Origin: an uncultured Collinsella sp.
GTDB taxonomy: Bacteria; Actinomycetota; Coriobacteriia; Coriobacteriales; Coriobacteriaceae
Length of the DNA: 10,300 nucleotides
Reading direction: 5' to 3'
NCBI GenBank assembly: GCA_902464485.1
Contig: CABQJJ010000059.1
Span: 1-10,300, forward strand
Shown: positions 1 through 7,262 of the stretch, one piece after another
Layout of the letters: every line of letters starts with the position of its first letter
Position numbering within the stretch: position 1 is the stretch's first letter
Position numbers and translations under genes: made by a program
The notes under the pieces: generated by a model
What the model was told of the DNA's origin: nothing
Database searches by the model: none
The model's input: only the letters and a program-made list of their open reading frames with translations

Positions 1-11
1 AGCCGGTGCGG

Positions 12-26
12 ATTTGCGAAGCAAAT
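12..26. repeat. Small perfect hairpin with GAA triloop
   Basis: A six-base stem (12-17 with 21-26) closes on a GAA loop. It extends outward past one mismatch by three more pairs (8-10 with 28-30). The core GCGAAGC (16-22) is the sequence known to form an unusually stable DNA mini-hairpin, and the same core recurs at 8770-8776. The first 130 bases hold no gene that can be supported: all three forward frames are open at the left edge, so a gene tail ending here cannot be told from intergenic DNA. Confidence 0.55.
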
Positions 27-99
27 ACGCGGACGTCCCGTTGCCCGCTCCATCGGGTACGGCGGATTCAACCGGCGCTGCGCCCCCAAGATCCGTCAC

Positions 100-152
100 A
101 AAGTGTTAGGTTAATGCCTGCTGCCTATACTTGCACCTGCGCACGGTACAAT
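100..152 (+). promoter_or_regulatory. Putative purB promoter region
   Basis: Two possible -10 boxes lie upstream of purB: TATACT at 126-131 and TACAAT at 147-152. TACAAT is also the -10 of the better supported tRNA promoter in this window. Neither has a convincing -35 at 16-18 bases, so the call rests on -10 similarity and position only. Confidence 0.3.
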
Positions 153-196
153 GGTTGAGTTACGACCAACGTGCCAATAACCAAAAAGGAGCCGCT

Positions 197-1543
197 ATGA
201 TCGATCGCTATACCCGCCCGGAGATGGGACACATCTTCTCCCTCGAGAACAAGTACGCCATTTGGCAAGAGATCGAGGTTCTGGCCTGCGAGGCCCAGGC
301 GGAGCTCGGCAAGATCGGTATTTCTAAAGATGAAGCTCAGTGGATCCGCGACCACGCCAACTTTGAGAAGGCAAAGGTTGACGAAATCGAGGAAGTCACG
401 CGTCACGACGTCATCGCCTTCCTGACCAACATGAAAGAGTACATCGACGCCGATGTTCCCGAGGGCGAGCCTAAGCCCAGCCGTTGGGTTCACTACGGTA
501 TGACCAGCTCAGACTTGGGTGACACGGCCCTGTGCTATCAGCTCACCCAGGCCTGTGACCTCATCATCGAGGATGTCAAGAAGCTCGGTGAGATCTGCAA
601 GCGTCGCGCATTCGAAGAACGCAATACGCTCTGCGCCGGCCGTACTCACGGTATCCATGCCGAGCCGATGACCTTCGGTATGAAGTTTGGTTCTTGGGCT
701 TGGGAACTCAAGCGCGACCTCGATCGTCTTGAGGATGCTCGCAAGAACGTTGCCTTCGGTGCCATCTCGGGTGCTGTCGGCACCTACAGCTCCATCGAGC
801 CGTTCGTCGAGGAGTATGTCTGCGAACATCTGGGCTTGGTTCACGACCCGCTATCTACGCAGGTTATCAGCCGCGATCACCATGCCTACCTTGCCGGCGT
901 GCTCGCCACCACGGCAGCCACCTGCGAGCGCATCGCAACCGAGGTTCGCAACCTGCAGAAGACTGACACGCTCGAGGCCGAGGAGCCGTTCCGTAAGGGC
1001 CAAAAGGGCAGCTCCGCTATGCCGCACAAGCGCAACCCCATCACCATGGAGAAGGTCTGCGGCTTGTCGCGCGTCGTGAAGGCCAACGCGCAGGTTGCCT
1101 TCGACAACGTCGCCCTGTGGCACGAGCGTGACATTTCACACTCCTCCGCCGAGCGTGTCGCCCAGGCTGATAGCTTCATTGCACTCGACCACATGTTCCA
1201 GTGCCTTATCCGCGTTATCGACGGCCTGCAGCTGTATCCCGCCCGCATGATGGCCAACCTCAACAAGACCCGCGGCCTTATCTTCTCCTCTAAGGTGCTG
1301 CTCGCGCTCGTCGACACGGGCATCACCCGCGAGGACGCCTACGCCATCGTGCAGGAAAACGCCATGGCCACGTGGCATGAGGTGCAGGATTGCGTCTCCG
1401 GCCCCACCTTCAAGGAGCGTCTCGAGGCCGATCCACGCTGCACCGTCAGCCAGGAGAAGCTCGACGAGATCTTTGATCCGTGGGACTTCCTCACTCGCAT
1501 CGATACAGTCTTCGATCGTTTGGAGCAGCTGAGCTTCGAGTAG
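197..1543 (+). CDS. purB: Adenylosuccinate lyase
   Basis: Cytosolic homotetrameric enzyme of the fumarase/aspartase superfamily. It acts twice in purine synthesis, cleaving SAICAR to AICAR and adenylosuccinate to AMP, each time releasing fumarate. The 448-residue product has the family landmarks in order: TRHDV with His70, HYGMTSSD at 99-106, GRTHGIHAEP with the expected general-acid His151, and the flexible catalytic loop GSSAMPHKRNP at 271-281 with Ser272/273. The ATG at 197 follows AAAAAGGAG with a six-base gap. An upstream in-frame ATG at 131 lacks a ribosome binding site and would add 22 residues unlike the family. Length is normal and nothing looks broken. It is followed by a hairpin, so it is probably transcribed alone. 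Family assignment is near certain from the signature loop. Confidence 0.97.
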   Translation: MIDRYTRPEMGHIFSLENKYAIWQEIEVLACEAQAELGKIGISKDEAQWIRDHANFEKAKVDEIEEVTRHDVIAFLTNMKEYIDADVPEGEPKPSRWVHYGMTSSDLGDTALCYQLTQACDLIIEDVKKLGEICKRRAFEERNTLCAGRTHGIHAEPMTFGMKFGSWAWELKRDLDRLEDARKNVAFGAISGAVGTYSSIEPFVEEYVCEHLGLVHDPLSTQVISRDHHAYLAGVLATTAATCERIATEVRNLQKTDTLEAEEPFRKGQKGSSAMPHKRNPITMEKVCGLSRVVKANAQVAFDNVALWHERDISHSSAERVAQADSFIALDHMFQCLIRVIDGLQLYPARMMANLNKTRGLIFSSKVLLALVDTGITREDAYAIVQENAMATWHEVQDCVSGPTFKERLEADPRCTVSQEKLDEIFDPWDFLTRIDTVFDRLEQLSFE

Positions 1544-1569
1544 GTTCGGGCATAACGTTAGCGTTTTAG

Positions 1570-1607
1570 GGCGCTTTGCTGGTAATGTGTGTTGCCGGTA
1601 AAGCGCC
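1570..1607 (+). terminator. Hairpin terminator after purB
   Basis: A 16-pair stem (1570-1585 with 1592-1607), three of the pairs G-U, with a six-base TGTGTG loop. The following TCGTTGCATTT is only weakly T-rich, so it may be a modest intrinsic terminator. It lies 26 bases after the purB stop codon. Confidence 0.6.
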
Positions 1608-1610
1608 TCG

Positions 1611-1637
1611 TTGCATTTAGGGAAAGACGGGGATAAT
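1611..1637 (+). promoter_or_regulatory. Possible promoter for the TSCPD gene
   Basis: TTGCAT (1611-1616) and GATAAT (1632-1637) resemble -35 and -10 boxes with a short 15-base spacer, directly downstream of the purB hairpin and 34 bases before the next start codon. It is the best candidate in this gap, but the spacer is not ideal. Confidence 0.4.
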
Positions 1638-1671
1638 AGTCGTCTCGAATGACATTCTGAGAGGAGATCGC

Positions 1672-1935
1672 ATGATTTCGTTTGATTACAAGCCTCAGGG
1701 CGTGTGTGCTCGCAATATTCACCTCAATCTTTCCGATGACGGCAGCAAGGTGCTGGGCGTTGAGTTTACCGGCGGCTGCGACGGCAACCTCAAGGCCATC
1801 TCCAAGTTGGTTGAGGGTGCTCCTTCCGATCGCGTGATTGAGGTATTGGCCGGCAATACGTGCGGTATGAAAAAGACCTCCTGTGCCGACCAGCTTACGC
1901 GTGCCATCGAGGCCGCGCGTGCCGAGATTGCCTAA
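1672..1935 (+). CDS. Small four-cysteine TSCPD-domain protein (TIGR03905-like)
   Basis: An 87-residue protein that matches, from memory, the family of short TSCPD-domain proteins with four conserved cysteines. The cysteines are Cys12 (GVCARN), Cys36 (GGCDGN), Cys64 (NTCGMK) and Cys71 in the TSCAD motif. The related domain also occurs at the C-terminus of adenosylcobalamin-dependent ribonucleotide reductases. The stand-alone proteins have no established function; the cysteines suggest metal binding or redox chemistry, which is inference. The ATG at 1672 follows GAGAGGAG at good spacing. Its TAA stop shares one base with the next ATG (TAATG), so it is probably translationally coupled to the exported lipoprotein. 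There is no signal peptide or membrane segment. Confidence 0.85.
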   Translation: MISFDYKPQGVCARNIHLNLSDDGSKVLGVEFTGGCDGNLKAISKLVEGAPSDRVIEVLAGNTCGMKKTSCADQLTRAIEAARAEIA

Positions 1936-3146
1936 TGAGTATTTCTGATCGCGTTAAGAATGGGATAACGCGCCGAGGATTTGTGTTGGGTGGTGCTGCC
2001 GCGAGTGCCGCCACGCTGCTTGCGGGTTGCTCGAAAAAAACGGGCACCAGCGATGATGCTGCCGGTGAACCGCAGGTTATCAAGGATGATTCAAAGATCG
2101 TCTCGATTACCGAAGAGTATGAGGCTGTCGACATTGATCTTAAGCCGACGTCGTCGTGGACGTTGCCGTTGGGGACGCTCCTGTACTACTGCGATGGCGG
2201 CTACGCTGCGGCGATGATGGCGCCAGCCTCTGCGCTGCATGCCAACACGCTTGGCGTGCTCAACTTGGGGGACGGCTCACTCACCACGTTGATTGACGAT
2301 CCTATCGAGGGTTCCGGTTATGCGTTTTACGATGTTCGCGCCACCGATAGCGTGTTTGCATGGGTTGAGATGAACTACGCGAATTCATCGTGGAAGCTCT
2401 ATGCGCAAACCCTGTCGGGCGCGGCGCTTACTGGTGATGTCGTTGAGCTTGATCGCGGCGGTGAGGATTACGACCCTCCGCTGTTTACTGCCTTTGACAC
2501 GTCGGTCATCTGGTGCAAGATGCCTTCGACCGGTGGCAATAAGACCGGCAGCGACTCATATTGCTACCGCCGTTCGCTCGATGAATCTAAAGCGGAGGCA
2601 ATCTGGAAGTCGACAGGCCGCTTTGCGTCTGCACCGCGCGTGAGCGATGGCATCCTGACCATCTCGCCTCGCGTGCACAATGACGAGGGCGTCTACTACG
2701 GCATGACGGCAATCGATCTGACCGATGGGCGCAATACCAAGAGGGCGCAGCTGGTCCTTCCTTCGTCGGTGTCACCTTTCGATGCCGTATATATGGGCGA
2801 TACGTTTGTGTTCTCCATTGAGGCGACCTATGCCGGCGTGGGCGGCCTGGGCAATATGGGTACCTACATTGGTAACGAGGGCGGCCCGTATCTATTTCTG
2901 TCGCGCGAACCGCTTGCATGCGCCGCGGGCAGGAAGAACAAATATCTGGTCAAGGTCCAAGCGTCTCATTTTTTGATTGACACTTCGGCAAAAACCTATG
3001 GCTCGCTGCTGTCGCCCGACCGTGCCTTGGAATATGGCGATTATCCTGCTACGGCTGGTAAATCTGATGCGTTTCTGACCTATGCCACGGTCCGCAACAG
3101 CCAGGGAATACCCGAGGCCGTCACTGCCAGGCTGTTCTCTCTTTAG
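1935..3146 (+). CDS. Tat-exported lipoprotein, possible beta-propeller, function unknown
   Basis: A 403-residue protein whose N-terminus is a twin-arginine signal: TRRGF at residues 12-16, a hydrophobic Gly/Ala stretch, then a lipobox LAGC with Cys32 as the predicted lipidated residue. It should be folded in the cytoplasm, exported by Tat and anchored outside the membrane. The mature part has recurring blocks of aromatic and small residues (for example VFAWVEMNYANSSWKLYAQ) that look like propeller blades, but I cannot count the blades and assign no enzyme activity. The chosen ATG overlaps the upstream stop; an earlier in-frame ATG at 1860 would place 25 odd residues before the signal and lies inside the TSCPD gene. 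A ligand-binding or scaffold role is speculation. Confidence 0.85.
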   Translation: MSISDRVKNGITRRGFVLGGAAASAATLLAGCSKKTGTSDDAAGEPQVIKDDSKIVSITEEYEAVDIDLKPTSSWTLPLGTLLYYCDGGYAAAMMAPASALHANTLGVLNLGDGSLTTLIDDPIEGSGYAFYDVRATDSVFAWVEMNYANSSWKLYAQTLSGAALTGDVVELDRGGEDYDPPLFTAFDTSVIWCKMPSTGGNKTGSDSYCYRRSLDESKAEAIWKSTGRFASAPRVSDGILTISPRVHNDEGVYYGMTAIDLTDGRNTKRAQLVLPSSVSPFDAVYMGDTFVFSIEATYAGVGGLGNMGTYIGNEGGPYLFLSREPLACAAGRKNKYLVKVQASHFLIDTSAKTYGSLLSPDRALEYGDYPATAGKSDAFLTYATVRNSQGIPEAVTARLFSL

Positions 3147-3205
3147 GCTTCGAGGGGATAAAAAGGTGCCAACAGGGGAATAAGCCCGTTGTAACCTTAA
3201 GTACC

Positions 3206-3244
3206 GCCCGCCGAGCTATCGCACCCATGCGATGCCCGGTGGGC
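3206..3244 (+). terminator. Long near-perfect hairpin between lipoprotein and response regulator
   Basis: An outer stem (3206-3216 with 3234-3244; one G-U pair and one A-C mismatch) stacks, with one bulged T, on a perfect six-pair inner stem (3218-3223 with 3228-3233) closed by a CCCA loop. No T-run follows, so it is not a textbook intrinsic terminator. It may be a transcript-end barrier, a Rho-independent stop without a U-tract, or a 5' leader element of the two-component operon. The rest of the 153-base gap has an A/T-rich TTAAAAT at 3254-3260 with no good -35 partner. Confidence 0.5.
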
Positions 3245-3299
3245 TCAGGTGCGTTAAAATGAGCTTGTTCTTAGCTAATTGAGACAGGGGGGCCGTGTT

Positions 3300-4022
3300 A
3301 TGGCTTCAGATGCAAAAAAGATTCTGTTGGTCGAGGATGAGAAGGCAATCCGTGACGCCGTCGCTGCCTATCTCGAGCGTGAAGGCTATTGGGTTGTGGG
3401 TGTCGGCGACGGACAGTCTGCTATCGAGGAGTTTGAGAAGCATCAGTTTGACTTGGTCGTGCTCGACCTTATGCTCCCCAAGATTCCCGGCGAGCGCGTT
3501 TGCCGCACCATTCGCGACACCTCTGACGTGCCCATCATCATGCTTACTGCTAAGGGCGAGATCGAGGATCGTATTATCGGACTTGAGCTCGGTGCCGACG
3601 ACTACCTGATTAAGCCGTTCTCGCCGCGTGAGCTCGTCGCCCGCGTACGTGCCCTGTTCCGTCGTGCTCACCAGGCCGATGAGCCCGCCGTCGAGGTGCT
3701 TGACTTTGGCGATCTGGTCATCGACATCTCTGGTCACAAGATCTTGGTCGAGGACAAGGAAGTCGATCTGACTGCTTCCGAGTTCAAGCTGCTCACCACT
3801 CTCGCCCGTCATCCCGGTCGTGTCTATAACCGCATGGAGCTGGTCGAGAAGGTGCTCGGTTACGATTTCGAGGGCTACGAGCGTACCATTGATAGCCACG
3901 TCAAGAACCTTCGCGCCAAGCTGGGTGATGACCCCAAGAAGCCTAAGTGGCTCTACACCGTTCACGGTGTCGGCTATCGCTTCGAGGCTCCAGCCAAGAC
4001 CGATAAGTCGGACGAGAAATAG
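3300..4022 (+). CDS. OmpR/PhoB-family response regulator
   Basis: A 240-residue DNA-binding regulator. The N-terminal receiver (about 5-120) has the acidic pair Glu12/Asp13, phosphoacceptor Asp56 in VVLDLMLP, switch Thr83 and invariant Lys105 in LIKPFSP. The C-terminal winged helix (about 132-230) has the typical RTIDSHVKNLRAKLGD recognition helix region and the YTVHGVGYRFE wing. The ATG at 3300 follows AGGGGGG with a seven-base gap; an in-frame TTG at 3279 is possible but has no ribosome binding site. The sensor kinase starts 11 bases downstream, so the two form a classic operon and this is almost certainly its partner. Which signal or regulon it serves cannot be read from the sequence; naming it PhoP, RegX or MtrA would be guessing. 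Confidence 0.95.
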   Translation: MASDAKKILLVEDEKAIRDAVAAYLEREGYWVVGVGDGQSAIEEFEKHQFDLVVLDLMLPKIPGERVCRTIRDTSDVPIIMLTAKGEIEDRIIGLELGADDYLIKPFSPRELVARVRALFRRAHQADEPAVEVLDFGDLVIDISGHKILVEDKEVDLTASEFKLLTTLARHPGRVYNRMELVEKVLGYDFEGYERTIDSHVKNLRAKLGDDPKKPKWLYTVHGVGYRFEAPAKTDKSDEK

Positions 4023-4033
4023 GGAAATCACAT

Positions 4034-5599
4034 ATGACACCTGCGCGCTTTGAAATCGGACAAAAGCACAGGCAGGAGAACGAGGCGGGTTCCAAGGCAA
4101 GTTGGAACACGCCTCGTTCCGATTCGCGCCCAACAATGAGCTACCCCTCGCGTATGGCGTTGGCTTTTGCCCTCACGTCCCTTATGACGGTATTGGTGTT
4201 GGTGGGCGTGGTTTCGGTTGTATGGGGCACAGTGTTTTCGGATTACACGCGCTCCAATATCGTCGAGATTGCAAATTCTGCTGCCGAAAAGCTGGCGACG
4301 TCGTACGAGGAGAATAGGAGCTGGACCGCAGGAGAGCTGCGTGCTATCGCGACATCTAGTCTGGTGTCCGATGACCTCGGCATGCAAGTCGTCAATAGGA
4401 AAGGCGTTATCGTATACGATGATTCATGGCCTTCGGCGAGTGCTACTGCCGACGTGCGCGAAAACGGTCCGGCATCCGATGGCCCCAGCGGTAAAAAAGC
4501 ATCCCACAGCCCGGTCTCGTCAGCCCCCACCGAGTCTGATAGCGTTGCCAATGTCGAAATTGTGACTTCTGCCGGAGAACACGTTGGCCAGGTCAAGCTG
4601 TGGGCCATCGGCTCCGATGCCTTGCTCACCAAGGCGGATTCTGCGTTTAGGGAGAAGACCTTTAACGCCATGGCCCTTGCCGCGATTGTTGCGGTCTGCA
4701 TCTCGGTTGTTATCGGATCGCTCGTGTCGCGCATGCTCACCAAGCCAATTCACCGTATTACCAGCACGGCCAAGCAGATTCGCGACGGTGACCTGTCTGC
4801 CCGCACGGGCTTGCGTGGCGACGATGAAATCGATCAGCTGGGCGAGACCTTCGATGAGATGGCCACCTCACTCGAAAAAGATATGAAGCACGAGAAACGC
4901 TTGACCTCTGACGTGGCTCACGAACTTCGTACGCCGCTTATGGCCATGCTCGCGACAGTCGAGGCCATGCAGGATGGGGTGTATCCCACCGACGATGAGC
5001 ATCTGGAGACGGTTGCCTCAGAAACGCGACGCCTGGCTCGCCTGGTGCAGCAGATGCTCGATCTTTCGCGTATGGAAAACAGTACTGCGCCCCTTAGCTT
5101 GGAACCGGTTGACGTAGTCCCCTTTGTACGCTCTATTGTCAACGCGCAGGAGAGACTGTTTGTCGACCGCGATTTACGCTTACGCTTTGCGGATGAGACC
5201 CAGGGTCACGATGTCGTCGTGGAGGCGGATCCCGATATGATCACGCAATGCGTCATCAACCTCATGAGCAACGCCATGCGATATACCCCCGAGGGCGGTT
5301 GGGTAGTTGTATCGGTCTATGGTGACCGCAAGCACGTGAATATTGCGGTATCTGATACCGGCATCGGTATTGCCAAGGACGATCTGTCGCGCATCTTTGG
5401 GCGTTTTTGGCGTGCCGATGCCAGCCGAGCTCGTGAAGCGGGTGGTCTGGGCGTCGGTCTTGCCGTGACCAAGCAAATCGTCGAGCGACACCATGGATAC
5501 ATATCTGTGGAGTCGGAGCTTGGAAAGGGTACGACTTTTACGATTCATCTGCCCCGTGAGCACACGGCGGACGTGGCATCTACTACAATGGAGCACTAG
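4034..5599 (+). CDS. HAMP-domain sensor histidine kinase
   Basis: A 521-residue membrane kinase paired with the regulator just upstream. It has an unusually long polar N-terminus (1-40), a first membrane helix (about 41-67), an extracellular sensor region (about 68-208) with a Ser/Pro-rich stretch near 132-170, a second helix (about 213-232) and HAMP (about 233-285). The HisKA box follows, with phospho-accepting His296 in SDVAHELRTP. The ATPase has its N-box at NLMSNAMRYTP (Asn413), G1 at DTGIGI (441-446), the F-box FGRFWRAD and G2 GGLGVGLAV (470-478). All catalytic residues are intact. The ATG at 4034 follows AGGG that overlaps the regulator's stop; Met35 is an alternative start without a ribosome binding site. 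The ligand is unknown. Confidence 0.95.
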   Translation: MTPARFEIGQKHRQENEAGSKASWNTPRSDSRPTMSYPSRMALAFALTSLMTVLVLVGVVSVVWGTVFSDYTRSNIVEIANSAAEKLATSYEENRSWTAGELRAIATSSLVSDDLGMQVVNRKGVIVYDDSWPSASATADVRENGPASDGPSGKKASHSPVSSAPTESDSVANVEIVTSAGEHVGQVKLWAIGSDALLTKADSAFREKTFNAMALAAIVAVCISVVIGSLVSRMLTKPIHRITSTAKQIRDGDLSARTGLRGDDEIDQLGETFDEMATSLEKDMKHEKRLTSDVAHELRTPLMAMLATVEAMQDGVYPTDDEHLETVASETRRLARLVQQMLDLSRMENSTAPLSLEPVDVVPFVRSIVNAQERLFVDRDLRLRFADETQGHDVVVEADPDMITQCVINLMSNAMRYTPEGGWVVVSVYGDRKHVNIAVSDTGIGIAKDDLSRIFGRFWRADASRAREAGGLGVGLAVTKQIVERHHGYISVESELGKGTTFTIHLPREHTADVASTTMEH

Positions 5600-5627
5600 C
5601 TTTTCGCTATTCGGTGAAGGAGGGGTC

Positions 5628-5696
5628 TTGTCCCTGCCGCTCCGAGTTTGCGAAAACGTGCGGGAAAGAACCCGCATTTCTGTCGTATTTAGGTAA
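5628..5696 (+). CDS. Possible purC leader peptide
   Basis: A strong AAGGAGGGG (5617-5625) stands in the kinase-purC gap with no annotated gene to serve. It is followed closely by TTG (5628) opening a 22-residue frame, MSLPLRVCENVRERTRISVVFR. Its TAA stop (5694-5696) forms the start of the purC ribosome binding site TAAGGAG. Five of the 22 residues are Arg, each with a different codon (CGA, CGG, AGA, CGC, AGG). The frame spans the hairpin at 5659-5676. This layout would suit translational coupling or attenuation of purC. A weak start codon and tight spacing keep confidence low. Confidence 0.3.
   Translation: MSLPLRVCENVRERTRISVVFR
5659..5676 (+). terminator. Short hairpin in purC leader
   Basis: TGCGGG (5659-5664) pairs perfectly with CCCGCA (5671-5676) around an AAAGAA loop, followed by TTTCTGT. 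It could be a weak terminator after the two-component operon or an attenuator for purC. The T-run is too short to be sure. Confidence 0.4.
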
Positions 5697-5708
5697 GGAG
5701 TGACTCAC

Positions 5709-6596
5709 GTGACAACGATGGAGCGTCGTCCGGATTCTCGTGGCAAGGTTCGTGACATCTACGATGCCGGAGAAAACCTGTTGATGGTGGCAACCGACCG
5801 CATTTCTGCGTTCGACTTTATTCTTCCCGATGAGATTTCGTTTAAGGGAGAGATCCTCAACCGCATCTCGGCGTTCTGGTTCGACAAGTTTGCCGACATT
5901 GTCCCCAACCACCTTGTCTCCATCGACCCGGCGGATTTCCCCGAGGAGTTTGCCGAGTATCGTGACTACCTCGCCGGCCGCGCCATGCTGGTTAAGAAGG
6001 CCCAGACGATTCCCATCGAGTGCATCGTCCGCGGTTATCTGACCGGTTCTGGTAAGAAGACCTACGATGAGAACGGTACCGTCTGCGGCATTCAGCTGCC
6101 TGAGGGCCTAACCGAGGCCTCCAAGCTCCCCGAGCCGCTGTTCACTCCGTCCACGAAGGCCGAGATCGGCGACCACGACGAGAACATCTCGTTCGAGCGT
6201 TGCTGCGAGATCGTGGGCGAGGACATCGCCACGCAGATTCGCGATCTGTCTCTTAAGATCTACAAGGCTGCCGCCGAGTATGCAGCGACCCGTGGCATCA
6301 TCATTGCCGACACCAAGTTTGAGTTTGGTGTCATCGATGGCAAGGTCACGCTGATCGACGAGTGCCTCACGCCCGACTCCAGTCGTTTCTGGCCTGCCGC
6401 CAGCTACGAGGAGGGCAAGATCCAGCCTAGCTACGACAAGCAATTCGTCCGCAATTGGCTCAAGGCCAACTGGGATATGACGGGGGAGACCCCGCATCTG
6501 CCCGCCGAGGTCATCGATGGCACGTCCGAGCGCTATCGCGAGGCCTTCCAGATCATCACGGGCTCCCAGTTCACAAGCATGAAGGAGAACGCGTAA
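5709..6596 (+). CDS. purC: SAICAR synthase (phosphoribosylaminoimidazole-succinocarboxamide synthase)
   Basis: Cytosolic ATP-dependent ligase joining aspartate to CAIR to give SAICAR, the substrate later cleaved by the purB product. The 295-residue protein shows the family order: GKVRDIYD near residue 12 (nucleotide-binding start), DRISAFDFILPDEISFKG at about 30, ECIVRGYLTGSG (104-115), DTKFEFG (201-207) and LIDECLTPDSSRFW (215-228). Start choice: TAAGGAG (5694-5700) sits eight bases before the GTG at 5709, ideal spacing. The GTG at 5700 overlaps that site and the ATG at 5718 is too far. Length is typical of the longer bacterial and yeast-like form. The next gene begins directly after the stop, with its ribosome binding site inside purC, so the two are co-transcribed. 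Confidence 0.96.
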   Translation: MTTMERRPDSRGKVRDIYDAGENLLMVATDRISAFDFILPDEISFKGEILNRISAFWFDKFADIVPNHLVSIDPADFPEEFAEYRDYLAGRAMLVKKAQTIPIECIVRGYLTGSGKKTYDENGTVCGIQLPEGLTEASKLPEPLFTPSTKAEIGDHDENISFERCCEIVGEDIATQIRDLSLKIYKAAAEYAATRGIIIADTKFEFGVIDGKVTLIDECLTPDSSRFWPAASYEEGKIQPSYDKQFVRNWLKANWDMTGETPHLPAEVIDGTSERYREAFQIITGSQFTSMKENA

Positions 6597-7169
6597 GTGA
6601 GTACCCGCAGCGCCACGAACAAGCGCACGCAATCCCATGAGGTTACCGGGGTTGCGCGCAAGTCCGCCGCATCCGCCAAGCCCGCTCGTCAGGCGGCGAG
6701 TTCTGTTCGCGTCGTGCCGGCATCATCCAAGGCACGTCGCAAGGAACTCGAGAAAGGCGAGAGCCTCGAGGGCCTCTCTAAAGAGGAGAAGCGCGCCCGC
6801 AAGGCTAAGCAGCGCGCCAAGGAAGACCGCATCTATACGGTGTCGAATATCCTCCTCAAGCAGGATGAGGACTACGCCAAGCGCCGTCGCATCTGGTGGG
6901 CCGTGCTCGCTATCGGCATGGTGCTTGTTGTGGCGATTTGGGCTTCGCTGTATTTTGCCCCCGGTGGCACGGTGTCTAGCCCCGTCCAGATGGTCGGCAT
7001 CGTTTTGTCCTACGCCATCATTCTGGGCGACTTCATTTATGATTTCGTGCGTATTCGCCCCCTGCGCAATATGTATCGTACACAGGCCGAGGGCATGTCC
7101 GACAACAAGCTCAACGCTGTTATCGAGCGCTCGGCTGCCGAAGAGGACAAGAAGGCCTCCAAGAAGTAG
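6597..7169 (+). CDS. Small basic membrane protein, function unknown
   Basis: A 190-residue protein I do not recognise by function. Residues 1-98 are polar and strongly basic, Lys/Arg/Ala/Ser-rich, with an EEKRARKAKQRAKED helix-like stretch at 63-77. Two membrane helices follow (about 100-121 and 129-150), then a charged tail ending in KKASKK. Both termini are likely cytoplasmic, the N-terminus perhaps touching nucleic acid or phospholipid (inference). The GTG start at 6597 directly abuts the purC stop; its AAGGAG (6582-6587) lies in the last purC codons, giving tight translational coupling. A clear terminator follows. The coupling to purC does not reveal a role in purine synthesis. Confidence 0.85.
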   Translation: MSTRSATNKRTQSHEVTGVARKSAASAKPARQAASSVRVVPASSKARRKELEKGESLEGLSKEEKRARKAKQRAKEDRIYTVSNILLKQDEDYAKRRRIWWAVLAIGMVLVVAIWASLYFAPGGTVSSPVQMVGIVLSYAIILGDFIYDFVRIRPLRNMYRTQAEGMSDNKLNAVIERSAAEEDKKASKK

Positions 7170-7202
7170 TAGCGTTACAACCTACAGATATCGCTAAGAT
7201 AT

Positions 7203-7234
7203 AAGGCGCGTCGTTATGTGCGGCGCGCTTTTTT
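7203..7234 (+). terminator. Intrinsic terminator after the purC operon
   Basis: An 11-pair stem (7203-7213 with 7221-7231, two G-U pairs) with a TTATGTG loop, running into six T residues. This is a textbook terminator closing purC and the small membrane protein gene. Confidence 0.85.
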
Positions 7235-7262
7235 ACGGTCCTATAAATAGATGGAGTGGCAC

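Noticed and set aside
1..114. Tail of a gene entering from the left edge
   Set aside because: All three forward frames stay open here, so none can be chosen; the stem-loop at 12-26 favours intergenic DNA.
131..196. Earlier in-frame start for purB
   Set aside because: No ribosome binding site, and it overlaps the likely promoter; the ATG at 197 has a good site and gives the family N-terminus.
1860..1934. Earlier in-frame start for the lipoprotein
   Set aside because: It lies inside the TSCPD gene and would put 25 residues before the twin-arginine signal.
3306..4136. Minus-strand open frame (276 codons) opposite the response regulator
   Set aside because: The sense strand encodes a complete OmpR-family regulator; the antisense frame is a by-product of GC-rich codons.
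5600..5708. Purine riboswitch upstream of purC
   Set aside because: No conserved three-way junction pattern is visible and the gap is mostly taken by the short hairpin and possible leader frame.
7242..7247. TATAAA as -10 box for the aminopeptidase
   Set aside because: No -35 at a proper distance, and transcription would begin within or after the ribosome binding site at 7253-7256.
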